Assembly (NCBI GenBank): GCA_020627785.1
Contig: JAHDGF010000049.1
Location: 1-32,000, forward strand
DNA from: Saprospiraceae bacterium
GTDB taxonomy: Bacteria; Bacteroidota; Bacteroidia; Chitinophagales; Saprospiraceae
Direction: 5' to 3'
Length of the DNA: 32,000 nt
Positions 19,485-27,267 of this stretch are shown one piece after another; positions within the stretch are counted from its first letter, which is position 1, and the number at the start of each line of letters is the position of its first letter. The position numbers were made by a program, and so were the translations under genes. The notes under the pieces were generated by a model. It was not told where the DNA came from, did not search any database, and saw nothing but the letters and a program-made list of their open reading frames with translations.

Positions 19485-19979
19485 TTATTCCAAATGAACT
19501 GACTTCTTTCTCTGAAGTGTTACTTTGATGTTTTCTTTTAAGGTAGTGGCCAATGATAAGCCTACGAAATCTACAAGTACTGGAAAGGATTTATGTTTTC
19601 GATCCACTAATACAGCAACCTGTACTGATTTTGGTAATATTTCAATCAACGGCTTAAAAGCAAAGAATATAGTTCTCCCAGTATTTGCTACATCATCAAC
19701 GAGTATGATATTTTGATTTTTTAGACTTTTAGCATCCACTGAAAGGTCGATCTCTTCTGTTGGTTTTGCTGGGTTTAGAACAATATTGACCAATTCTACT
19801 TCGGGTGTAGAAATCTCCATCAACTGATCTTTCAATAGTTGAGCAAAATTCATCCCATTCCTATTGATGCCAGCAAGTATGATTTTCTTAGCCTGATAAT
19901 TCCTTTCAAGAATCTGATAGGCCAGCCGCTTGATAATTTTATCTATCTGCTGATTGTCTAAAACCTTTAACTTGCTCAT
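19485..19979 (-). CDS. PyrR-like phosphoribosyltransferase
   Basis: The PRPP-binding loop ILVDDVANTGRTI (residues about 92-104) is the type I phosphoribosyltransferase signature, closest to the VLVDDVxxTGRT form of PyrR. The later LVDRKHKSFPVLVDFVGLSL also recalls PyrR (LVDRGHRELP...DFVGK). PyrR binds pyr mRNA and has uracil phosphoribosyltransferase activity, but no pyrimidine genes lie nearby, so this may be a phosphoribosyltransferase of other specificity. At 164 aa it is slightly short for PyrR. Its stop codon directly abuts the ferredoxin stop codon, with no bases between these convergent genes. Confidence 0.8.
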   Translation of the reverse strand: MSKLKVLDNQQIDKIIKRLAYQILERNYQAKKIILAGINRNGMNFAQLLKDQLMEISTPEVELVNIVLNPAKPTEEIDLSVDAKSLKNQNIILVDDVANTGRTIFFAFKPLIEILPKSVQVAVLVDRKHKSFPVLVDFVGLSLATTLKENIKVTLQRKKSVHLE

Positions 19980-20072
19980 AATCCAAATGTAAGGAGATTT
20001 TGAATATTGGCATTTTGCCTAAAGGATTAATTTCATTCTTTGTATTTTACCCCTCTAAACTATCTAGTATTT

Positions 20073-21401
20073 ATGGCGCTTTCGCAAATCATGTTTATCC
20101 TTTTGATTGGAGTTGTCGGTTTTGTTGGATTTAAGCGGTACAGTCGTTTAAGGCGAAACATTCTATTAGGCAAAGAACCTATCCTTGAAAAAGATAATTC
20201 CACACGCTGGAAGAACGTAGCTTTAGTTGCCTTTGGGCAAAAAAAGATGTTCAAAAATTGGATTCCAGCAGTTCTTCACTTTTTCATTTATGCCGCTTTT
20301 GTTATTACCCAGATTGAATTGATAGAAATTTTCATTGATGGAATTTTTGGACAGCATAGATTTTTTGCTCCATTCTTAGGTGGCTTTTATGTTTTTATCA
20401 TCAGTTTCATTGAGATTCTTTCAGTTTTGGCATTAATAGCCACTGTTGTATTTCTTGTTAGAAGGAACTTATTGAAAGTACCAAGGCTCAAGAAGCCAGA
20501 AATGAAAGGCTGGCCTACAATGGATGCTAATCTCATCCTCATAGGAGAATTACTTTTGTTGACTGGTATTTGTTGTATGAACGGTGCAGATATGGTGCTT
20601 CAAGATATGAATGACAGTCACTATGTACAGACAGGTAACTTTGCCATTACTGGTTGGTTAGGGCCCATGTTATTTGGCGGAATGAGTGCTGAAGGATTGA
20701 TAGGTGTCGAAAGATTTGGTTGGTGGTTACACATTATTATGGTTCTTGGATTTATCATTTATCTAACCTACTCGAAACACCTCCACATCCTCCTAGCTTT
20801 CCCAAATGTCTTTTATGCCAAGCTAAATTCGAGAGGTGAAATGAGTAACATGCCTGAGATCATGAATGAAGTAAAATCCATGATGGGTTTAATTCCAGAA
20901 GAAGAAGTCTCAGCCGATGCCGAACTACCAAGTTTCGGCGCCAAAGATGTTTTTGATCTTGATTGGAGAATGATATTAAATGCTTATACCTGTACAGAGT
21001 GTGGAAGATGTACTGCTGAATGCCCAGCAAACATCACTGGAAAGAAACTTTCCCCAAGAAAGATAATGATGGATATAAGAGATAGAGCAGAGGAAGTCGG
21101 AACAGCCTTAGACTCTGGGACGGTTACCTTAGATGAAAATGGGGTCTATGATGATGGTAGAAGTCTCTTTGATTTTATTACAAAAGAAGAAATTTATGCT
21201 TGCACAGCCTGCAATGCTTGTGTTGAAGCATGCCCGATAATGATTGATCCTTTGGCTCCGATCTTGGAGTTACGAAGATCAGACATCCTGAATGAATCAG
21301 CTGGTCCTAAAGATTGGTTGCCAATGTTTAATAGTATAGAACAAGTAGGAGCAGTTTGGCAGATGCCAGATGCTAGAGATGCTTGGACCAATGAAATTTA
21401 A
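20073..21401 (+). CDS. Membrane Fe-S oxidoreductase, HdrE/NarI-like plus HdrC-like domains
   Basis: About five hydrophobic segments occupy the first 250 residues, with histidines in or near them (HFFIYAAF, HIIMVLGF, KHLHILLAF) that could ligate b-type haem as in NarI/HdrE. The C-terminal part has two 4Fe-4S motifs: CTECGRCTAECP from about residue 307 and CTACNACVEACP from about 377, as in HdrC. It probably passes electrons between the quinone pool and the CCG-domain protein encoded 9 bases downstream. The start is uncertain: TTG at 20040 extends the frame by 11 residues. I prefer ATG 20073 because a promoter-like stretch (TTTG at 20014 and 20039) lies just upstream and the protein then begins at its first membrane segment. 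The substrate is unknown. Confidence 0.88.
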   Translation: MALSQIMFILLIGVVGFVGFKRYSRLRRNILLGKEPILEKDNSTRWKNVALVAFGQKKMFKNWIPAVLHFFIYAAFVITQIELIEIFIDGIFGQHRFFAPFLGGFYVFIISFIEILSVLALIATVVFLVRRNLLKVPRLKKPEMKGWPTMDANLILIGELLLLTGICCMNGADMVLQDMNDSHYVQTGNFAITGWLGPMLFGGMSAEGLIGVERFGWWLHIIMVLGFIIYLTYSKHLHILLAFPNVFYAKLNSRGEMSNMPEIMNEVKSMMGLIPEEEVSADAELPSFGAKDVFDLDWRMILNAYTCTECGRCTAECPANITGKKLSPRKIMMDIRDRAEEVGTALDSGTVTLDENGVYDDGRSLFDFITKEEIYACTACNACVEACPIMIDPLAPILELRRSDILNESAGPKDWLPMFNSIEQVGAVWQMPDARDAWTNEI

Positions 21402-21410
21402 AATGAAAGT

Positions 21411-22202
21411 ATGAGTGTAGATGTAAGAATAAAAAAAATGTCTGAATTCCTCGCAGAGGAAAAGGCACCTGAAATTTTGTTTTGGGTTGGTTGCGCCGGA
21501 AGCTATGATGCCCGAGCACAAAAAGTATCGAAGTCTATTGCGAAAATTTTAACTGCTCTTGACATTGAATTTGCAATCTTAGGAGAAGAAGAAAGCTGCA
21601 CGGGTGATCCTGCCCGAAGAGCAGGCAACGAGTTTCTATTTCAGATGCAAGCACTTCAGAACATTGAAGTTTTAAATGGATACGGTGTAAAAAAGATTTT
21701 AACGGCCTGTCCTCATTGCTTCAATACGCTTAAAAATGAATATCCAGCTTTAGGCGGAACCTATGATGTTATACACCACAGCCAATATTTGCAAGAGTTA
21801 ATTGATGCTGGACGACTCAAAGTAGAAGGGGGTGCCTTTAAAGGTAAAAAATTGACCTATCATGATAGCTGCTACCTCGGTAGGGTTAATGGAGTATATG
21901 AAGCTCCTCGGAAGGTCCTAGAGGCATTGGATTCCGATCTTGTCGAACTAAAGCGATGTAAGACAAAAGGTCTGTGCTGTGGAGCAGGTGGAGCTCAAAT
22001 GTACAAGGAGGATGAGCCCGGAGACAAGAGAATCAATACAGAAAGGGTAGAAGAAATTGTAGCCTCTGGAGCCAAGGTTGTGGCTGCCAACTGTCCATTT
22101 TGCTTAACCATGCTTGGGGATGGAATAAAGGCAGAAGAAAAACAAGAGGAGATCATGGTCTATGATCTTTCCGAACTTATTGTACAGTCTAATAATTGGT
22201 AA
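21411..22202 (+). CDS. HdrB-like CCG-domain Fe-S protein
   Basis: It has two cysteine-rich CCG-type domains. The first comprises Cys28, Cys63 (in ESCTGDP, a variant lacking the second adjacent Cys) and C100-x2-C103. The second is complete: Cys154 (HDSCYLG), C189-C190-G and C228-x2-C231. Such domains hold non-cubane 4Fe-4S clusters in heterodisulfide reductase HdrB/HdrD and act in GlpC, LutA and SdhE-type proteins. Lying 9 bases after the membrane HdrC/E-like gene, it is probably its cytoplasmic catalytic partner. The electron acceptor cannot be read from the sequence; a methanogen-type heterodisulfide is unlikely in this phylum. Confidence 0.88.
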   Translation: MSVDVRIKKMSEFLAEEKAPEILFWVGCAGSYDARAQKVSKSIAKILTALDIEFAILGEEESCTGDPARRAGNEFLFQMQALQNIEVLNGYGVKKILTACPHCFNTLKNEYPALGGTYDVIHHSQYLQELIDAGRLKVEGGAFKGKKLTYHDSCYLGRVNGVYEAPRKVLEALDSDLVELKRCKTKGLCCGAGGAQMYKEDEPGDKRINTERVEEIVASGAKVVAANCPFCLTMLGDGIKAEEKQEEIMVYDLSELIVQSNNW

Positions 22203-22203
22203 C

Positions 22204-22689
22204 ATGCTCAGAGAATTACTTGCACTTCCTAACTCTTCACGTGTATGGGTTTATCAATCGAATAGAGAGTTCACCTATGATGAAATGGATGATATCCGTA
22301 AGATCATCTATAATTTTGTAGAATCTTGGGATTCTCACGGTATGCCAGTACAAGCTTACGGAAATATTTTTCATAGAAGGTTTTTAGTCTTTGTTGCAGA
22401 TGAAACAGGACATGGAGTTAGTGGTTGTTCAACCGATAAATCTGTTAATCTAGTGAAGCATCTAGGACAAAAGTTTGGGGCAGATTTTTTTGATCGGTGG
22501 CAGTTTCTGATTATGAAAGAAGACAAGGAGATTCTAGGATTCTCCAAAGATGAATTTGCTGAAAAGTTTAAAGAAGGAGACATCACTTCTGAGACTTTAG
22601 TCTTTGACCCATTGGTTAAAACGAAAGGAGAATTTCTTGAAAAATGGATTATTCCATTGGAAGAAAGTTGGCATAAGCAATTCGTCTAG
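22204..22689 (+). CDS. Conserved Bacteroidota protein of unknown function
   Basis: This is a 161-aa soluble protein beginning MLRELLALPNSSRVWVYQSN. The start at ATG 22204 is one base after the preceding stop codon; an upstream in-frame ATG at 22162 would overlap the Fe-S gene by 41 bases and add a tail unlike the family. Homologues recalled in Bacteroidota are often labelled 'ABC transporter ATPase', but no Walker A, Walker B or signature motif is visible, so that name is not supported. Conserved-looking features are SRVWVYQSNR, SGCSTDKSV and the C-terminal ESWHKQFV. It probably belongs to the same operon as the Hdr-like pair. Function unknown. Confidence 0.82.
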   Translation: MLRELLALPNSSRVWVYQSNREFTYDEMDDIRKIIYNFVESWDSHGMPVQAYGNIFHRRFLVFVADETGHGVSGCSTDKSVNLVKHLGQKFGADFFDRWQFLIMKEDKEILGFSKDEFAEKFKEGDITSETLVFDPLVKTKGEFLEKWIIPLEESWHKQFV

Positions 22690-22724
22690 GAACTTATTTT
22701 AGTTTGAAATCATTATTATAAAAG

Positions 22725-23189
22725 ATGTTGAATAAGCTAAAAAATTTCCTAGGGATAGAAGGAGTTAAAATCTCCATTCAATTAGATGATCCCATTGATC
22801 ATAGCGAAAAAGCGGTTTTCGGTAAGATCATACTCTCTAGTCTAAGCGACCAAATCGTTGACGGTATTGAACTCAAATTCATTGAAAAATATGAAAGAGG
22901 TAGAGCGGATGAGAAACTCATTGATGAATATGAATTAGGCTCAATGCTCATTACGGACTCTATCCAATTAGATAAGGAAGTAGATGTGGCAGTGCCTTTT
23001 ACATTGGCTTATAATCCACTATTATCTGAAGTTGATCAATTTGAAAATGAGAACTTCTTAAAGAAAGGTTTGGCAATGATTGCTAAGTCCCTGAAGGGCG
23101 TGAAATCAACGTATAAGGTCGTCGCAAAAGCCAAAGTCCGTGGGACAACCTTAGATCCCATCGCAGTAAAACAGGTAATTTTAGAATAA
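22725..23189 (+). CDS. Spo0M-like arrestin-fold protein
   Basis: A 154-aa protein starting MLNKLKNFLGIEGVKISIQL. The opening and the alternating beta pattern resemble the Spo0M/arrestin-like beta-sandwich family (named for a Bacillus sporulation-control protein). Bacteroidota do not sporulate, so the role here is unknown, perhaps a cytosolic scaffold. It has no signal peptide or membrane segment. It follows the 161-aa gene by 35 bases and ends 3 bases from the convergent lipoprotein gene. Confidence 0.75.
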   Translation: MLNKLKNFLGIEGVKISIQLDDPIDHSEKAVFGKIILSSLSDQIVDGIELKFIEKYERGRADEKLIDEYELGSMLITDSIQLDKEVDVAVPFTLAYNPLLSEVDQFENENFLKKGLAMIAKSLKGVKSTYKVVAKAKVRGTTLDPIAVKQVILE

Positions 23190-23192
23190 AGT

Positions 23193-24116
23193 CTATTGCT
23201 CTTTATTCTGTTGTTTGGCTTCAATTATTTGTCGAATCTCTTCATCAGTTTTTCCTAAATTTTCAAGAAGAAACTCTACATCATCTCTTAGCTCATGGTT
23301 GGGATAAGTGGCAATGAAATGGTCATAAACCTCCTTAGCCTTCTCATCATTCTTTAGGTCATTTTCTAGCACAAATCCCTTTAGGAAAAGTGTGGTAGGA
23401 GTCTTCTCATAGTTAGGATACCGATCAATGATCCAATCGTACAGACTCATCAATTTAGGAAAGGTTTGAATGCTTTTAGCAATTTCAGCGGCCCTGAATA
23501 AATGAGAGGCTGCATCCTCGGTTTCAGGGTAAGAAAGAGCATATGCCTCACAGGCATCTACATATCTTAGGGCAGCATTTCTATTAATTCCAAATTTATC
23601 AACTTCACCTTTAAATATTCCTTCACCAATGTTCACTATGTACTGCGGTATATTAGAAACAGCTGGATCTAATTTTTTCTGTGCATCCACAGCCTCAGGA
23701 GTATTTTGGAAATTATCAATTAGGGATTTATATAAAATATTTGCCGTTCCAGCCCTTTTGATGGTCGTCATCTGCCCGGCCAATTCTGAGATTCTTGATG
23801 GTGTTGAACTGTTACCATAATCTTCTTTTATTAATGAAAAGAGAAACCCTCTTTGCTTAGAAACAAGATTGTTTTCTTTGGCAACATTATATGCATTCTC
23901 AGAAAGAGCAATGATTTGCGATTTATCCTTCGGATTGTCCGCAATTTTAGACAAGATCTGGTCGATGAATTTATTTGCGGTTGTTTGACTTTTTTCGCTT
24001 TTATAGGCCTGCTCAGCAGCAGCAAAGGCATCAGAGACAACTGCTTGTTTTGAGTCAGTATTTTGGCAAGAACATAATAAGGCTAGAACTAGAGCCAGAT
24101 ATCGGAATTTAATCAT
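23193..24116 (-). CDS. TPR-type lipoprotein
   Basis: The signal sequence ends in the lipobox LCSC (Cys17), predicting lipid attachment. The rest is alpha-helical with tetratricopeptide-like repeats, for example SLYDWIIDRYPNYEKTPTTL and the following LKNDEKAKEVYDHFIATYPN, the pattern found in outer-membrane assembly or cell-wall adaptor proteins such as BamD or CpoB. It has 307 aa and a charged Gln-rich C-terminus. A role in envelope assembly is plausible but inferred. It is divergent from the photolyase gene. Confidence 0.8.
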   Translation of the reverse strand: MIKFRYLALVLALLCSCQNTDSKQAVVSDAFAAAEQAYKSEKSQTTANKFIDQILSKIADNPKDKSQIIALSENAYNVAKENNLVSKQRGFLFSLIKEDYGNSSTPSRISELAGQMTTIKRAGTANILYKSLIDNFQNTPEAVDAQKKLDPAVSNIPQYIVNIGEGIFKGEVDKFGINRNAALRYVDACEAYALSYPETEDAASHLFRAAEIAKSIQTFPKLMSLYDWIIDRYPNYEKTPTTLFLKGFVLENDLKNDEKAKEVYDHFIATYPNHELRDDVEFLLENLGKTDEEIRQIIEAKQQNKEQ

Positions 24117-24155
24117 AATTGTTTCTTCTTAACTGTTATCAATTGATAAGCAGTG

Positions 24156-24163
24156 CAAAATTA
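24156..24163 (-). promoter_or_regulatory. Candidate -7 element for the lipoprotein gene
   Basis: On the minus strand the bases read TAATTTTG, a full match to the Bacteroidota TAnnTTTG consensus, about 40 bases before the lipoprotein ATG. No clear TTG at the expected -33 spacing was found. Confidence 0.4.
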
Positions 24164-24197
24164 ATAGAATTAAAGGATAATAAAACTAATTTGGTCT

Positions 24198-24214
24198 GAA
24201 CAAATAATTTGTTC
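24198..24214. promoter_or_regulatory. Perfect 17-bp palindrome upstream of photolyase
   Basis: GAACAAATAATTTGTTC consists of two perfect 8-bp arms around a single A. It lies 47 bases upstream of the photolyase start and in the divergent promoter region, where an operator would be expected. The regulator is unknown; the arm spacing does not fit the Gram-positive LexA box. Confidence 0.45.
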
Positions 24215-24261
24215 TCATGTTCCTTTGACTTTGGGGACATTCAAAGCAATCTGGAGATCAT

Positions 24262-25578
24262 ATGGTAAATATATTTTGGTTTAGAAGAGATTTACGTTTG
24301 CATGACAATGCAGGCCTTTATCACGCCTTAAAGTCAGATAAACCCGTTCAATGCGTATTTATATTTGATAAAGATATTCTTAATAAGCTTCCAAAAACTG
24401 ATGCGCGAGTTAGTTTCATTTTTGATCAGATATCAAGATTAGACACTGAATTAAAGGAGCAAGGAAGCAGCCTCAAAGTTTATTACGATAAACCTTCCAA
24501 TGCCTGGTCCCAGATTCTTTCAGAACACAAGGTTTCAACCGTTTATACGAATCGAGATTACGAACCTTACGCCAAAGTCCGAGACGAGAAAATTAAATCA
24601 CACTTAGAAAAATCTAAGATTGGTTTCAAGACTTATAAGGACCATATAATTTTCGAAAAAGAGGAGGTTACGAAGGATGATGGATTGCCTTATACGGTAT
24701 TTACACCCTATAAGAGAAAGTGGTTAAAAAAACTTGAGACTAGAATGAAGGGTAGGAGTTCCTATTATTTTTCTTCCTATCCCAATGAAAAGTATTTTTC
24801 AAATTTTAATCAGGAGTTAAAGCCATTTGAGTTGACGCTTGCGCAAATGAAATTTGAAAGAAGCGATATTGAAATTCCATCAACGGTAGTTGCTCAAAAA
24901 ATCATAAAGAAGTATGATGAGAATCGCAATTTTCCAGCCATCGATGGAACCAGTAAATTGGGAGTGCATTTTAGATTTGGAACAATCAGTATCAGAGAGA
25001 AAGCACGCAAAGCGCAGACCCTAAACGACACTTATTTATCCGAGCTAGTTTGGAGAGATTTTTATAGTACAATTCTTGATAATTTCCCACATGTTGTCGA
25101 GGGTGCATTCAGACCAAAATACGATAAAGTAGAATGGAGAAATAATGAGGAAGATTACCAATTATGGAAAGATGGTCGCACTGGTTATCCCATGGTTGAC
25201 GCAGGTATGCGAGAATTAAATGCGACTGGCTATATGCACAATCGTGTAAGGATGGTCGTTGCTAGCTTTTTGACAAAACATCTACTTATACACTGGAGTT
25301 GGGGTGAAGCCTACTTTGCTGAAAAACTCTTAGACTTTGATTTGGCTAGTAATAGCGGAGGGTGGCAGTGGGCCTCGGGTAGTGGTACAGATGCCGCTCC
25401 TTATTTCAGAATCTTCAATCCTACATCCCAACTCACGAAGTTTGATAAAGAATTAAAGTATGTGAAGAAGTGGGTTCCAGAGTATGGCACGGATGATTAT
25501 CCAGAGCCTATGGTTGATCATAAATTTGCAAGAGAACGATGCTTGAATGCTTATAAAGATGCACTGAATAATTTATAA
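24262..25578 (+). CDS. phr: Class I deoxyribodipyrimidine photolyase (cryptochrome/photolyase family)
   Basis: This is a light-driven repair enzyme that splits UV-induced pyrimidine dimers using FADH-. The N-terminal antenna-binding alpha/beta domain begins IFWFRRDLRLHDN. The FAD domain carries TGYPMVDAGMREL (near residue 307), GYMHNRVRM, and GGWQWASGSGTDAAPYFRIF (near 366), all hallmark segments of CPD photolyases. The 438-aa length is normal for bacterial class I enzymes. A perfect palindrome lies in its upstream region, hinting at regulated expression. Its stop codon directly abuts the stop of the convergent downstream gene. Confidence 0.95.
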   Translation: MVNIFWFRRDLRLHDNAGLYHALKSDKPVQCVFIFDKDILNKLPKTDARVSFIFDQISRLDTELKEQGSSLKVYYDKPSNAWSQILSEHKVSTVYTNRDYEPYAKVRDEKIKSHLEKSKIGFKTYKDHIIFEKEEVTKDDGLPYTVFTPYKRKWLKKLETRMKGRSSYYFSSYPNEKYFSNFNQELKPFELTLAQMKFERSDIEIPSTVVAQKIIKKYDENRNFPAIDGTSKLGVHFRFGTISIREKARKAQTLNDTYLSELVWRDFYSTILDNFPHVVEGAFRPKYDKVEWRNNEEDYQLWKDGRTGYPMVDAGMRELNATGYMHNRVRMVVASFLTKHLLIHWSWGEAYFAEKLLDFDLASNSGGWQWASGSGTDAAPYFRIFNPTSQLTKFDKELKYVKKWVPEYGTDDYPEPMVDHKFARERCLNAYKDALNNL

Positions 25579-27012
25579 TTATTTTCGGAGGAGAACGATT
25601 TTTCCTAAAATCCAGGATTTGCTAATCATCGGATTTGTAGAATTAATTTCTTTTTCAAGTTTATCTAATTTTTCGTTTGTAACTGGAAAAATTTTAATAA
25701 GTTTTGTCACCATTTTAATGAAATTTAAATAAGCTTTTCTTCTATTTTCTTCAAGTGATTTTTCTCTTCTAATAAATGCGGCAAACGAAGTCAGTAGATT
25801 TTCAAGTACAGAAAATTCTTCTTGCTCATAGTAAGTTGCAATCAACATGGTTTTCGAATCCATATTGTACCAAATATCCTGAAAGTCAACTTTACTTAAA
25901 TAGCTGATAACATCATCATGTTCTTTTTTATACCAGTGAATTCTTGCAAGGTTAAAATTGAGAGCATTGTCCCTATATGTTTCATTGATTAAATGAATTT
26001 TTTCAGAAACAAAATTGGAAGCTAGTTCAATGAATCCTGACCTTAAAGAAAAAGTTACAACATTTCTAAATGTTGTGGGTGATAATTCATCATCAACCAA
26101 CAGTAATCCAGAATCAATTCCATAGTCGTAAAATTCAAGGGCTTCTTTCGAGAATTTTGAATCACCTTTATTACCTTTTCCGATGCAATAATTTATTGTT
26201 GATCTTAAAATTTCTTGCTGTTCTTCCCATGGAAACTCATCCAAGTGAGTATTTATTAATTCTTTGATTGTGAAAAAATGGGATTCCTCATCTTGATTGT
26301 GTAAAGCTTTGTAAATTTGATAATACATGTTAACACCAGGATTCTCTAAATAGTCACTTTTTTCAATAAGTTTTGCTGTAAACTCAAATTGTAACATATC
26401 AATTTCCGACTTGTACATTCTTTTCCAAGTTAGGAGTTCAATCCCATGACGCATTTTTTCAATTAAATAAAATAGATCTAATGTTTTTGTTAGCTCTATC
26501 ATGTCTTCAGCAGCTGATATGTTCTTTTTCTGCGCTTTTTTTTGAAACTGGGTAGTTAGGTTATAAACATTTTTTTCAATTTGATATCTTCTGTAGAAAT
26601 AGTCTCCAGATTGTTCTTTTCTCCTTTCTGATGATAGCAGAGAATTTTGAGATACTTTTTTTTCTAATTCATCAAACTTATGTTTTTTAATTCCTTTGAG
26701 AAGATATTCATACTGTGCTAAAGGATCTTTCTCTAAATTTTCCTGAATTATGAAAGATTCAACTATCGAAAGGAGGTTTGATAAATTTTTCCTCCACTTT
26801 TTTGAATCAAAACTTTTTTCCGGGTTAATCAACCCCCACGCCGCTTTTTCACTGATAGTCTTGTTCTTCTTTAAAGAAGAAAATACAACTTCAAAGAGAC
26901 GGATTGCCTCTTGATTGGTATTAAAGTATGGAGACCGGATAAACTTGTCTAATCGGTTTAAATCCTTCTTAGAAAATTTTGAAAGTACTCTATATAATTT
27001 AGTATTTATCAA
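25579..27012 (-). CDS. Unrecognised 477-aa helical protein
   Basis: I do not recognise a named family with confidence. The protein is predicted from composition to be almost all alpha-helical, rich in Lys, Glu, Leu and aromatic residues, with no signal peptide, no membrane segment and no catalytic motif. The opening LYRVLSKFSKKDLNRLDKFI and TPR-like spacing in the second half (for example LNFNLARIHWYKKEHDDVIS) suggest a helical-repeat scaffold. I recall similar long helical proteins of about 480-500 aa in Saprospiria, but could not check this. The gene is more AT-rich than its neighbours and preceded by very AT-rich DNA. It is divergent from the next T9SS protein gene, so the two could be regulated together. 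Confidence 0.85.
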   Translation of the reverse strand: MINTKLYRVLSKFSKKDLNRLDKFIRSPYFNTNQEAIRLFEVVFSSLKKNKTISEKAAWGLINPEKSFDSKKWRKNLSNLLSIVESFIIQENLEKDPLAQYEYLLKGIKKHKFDELEKKVSQNSLLSSERRKEQSGDYFYRRYQIEKNVYNLTTQFQKKAQKKNISAAEDMIELTKTLDLFYLIEKMRHGIELLTWKRMYKSEIDMLQFEFTAKLIEKSDYLENPGVNMYYQIYKALHNQDEESHFFTIKELINTHLDEFPWEEQQEILRSTINYCIGKGNKGDSKFSKEALEFYDYGIDSGLLLVDDELSPTTFRNVVTFSLRSGFIELASNFVSEKIHLINETYRDNALNFNLARIHWYKKEHDDVISYLSKVDFQDIWYNMDSKTMLIATYYEQEEFSVLENLLTSFAAFIRREKSLEENRRKAYLNFIKMVTKLIKIFPVTNEKLDKLEKEINSTNPMISKSWILGKIVLLRK

Positions 27013-27267
27013 ATTATATTTTTAAGTAATATATAATTAATTGATCATTAGACATTTAAATATAATATATATCTTAAATTTCTATCTGTGAAAAATTTAA
27101 ATATTATTTTTTATTTATATGTATAAACTACAGAATATCAGATAAATAAGTTGAAATCTGTATTGATAAATATTATATATGTTAAGGTCAAATAAAATGT
27201 CTTTTTGAAAGCATGTTTTTTGACCAATGAGTTTTATATTTGTCGTAACCTCGAACATTAACCACAA
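27013..27267. other. Very AT-rich divergent intergenic region
   Basis: 255 bases between two divergent genes, composed largely of A/T runs such as AATATATAATTAATTG. No gene or RNA was seen. It must contain promoters for both flanking genes; the one for the + strand gene is listed separately. Confidence 0.5.
27235..27242 (+). promoter_or_regulatory. Candidate Bacteroidota -7 promoter element
   Basis: TATATTTG is a perfect match to TAnnTTTG, 25 bases before the ATG at 27268, giving a short leader. Candidate TTTG boxes upstream (27204-27207 and 27219-27222) are not at ideal spacing, so the -33 element is uncertain. Confidence 0.55.

Noticed and set aside
19343..19528. Small + strand frame overlapping the ferredoxin end
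   Set aside because: Out of frame with a well-supported ferredoxin and it runs into the convergent gene; the Cys/Arg-rich product has no family signal.
20040..20072. TTG at 20040 as the start of the HdrC/E-like gene
   Set aside because: Possible, but ATG 20073 is a stronger codon, lies right before the first membrane segment, and a promoter-like sequence overlaps 20040.
22162..22203. ATG at 22162 as the start of the 161-aa conserved protein
   Set aside because: It would overlap the Fe-S gene by 41 bases, and the extra 14 residues do not resemble the family start; ATG 22204 follows the stop by one base.
24198..24214. LexA/SOS box before the photolyase
   Set aside because: The GAAC and GTTC ends are 9 bases apart, unlike the 4-base spacing of the Gram-positive LexA box, so only an unassigned palindrome is reported.
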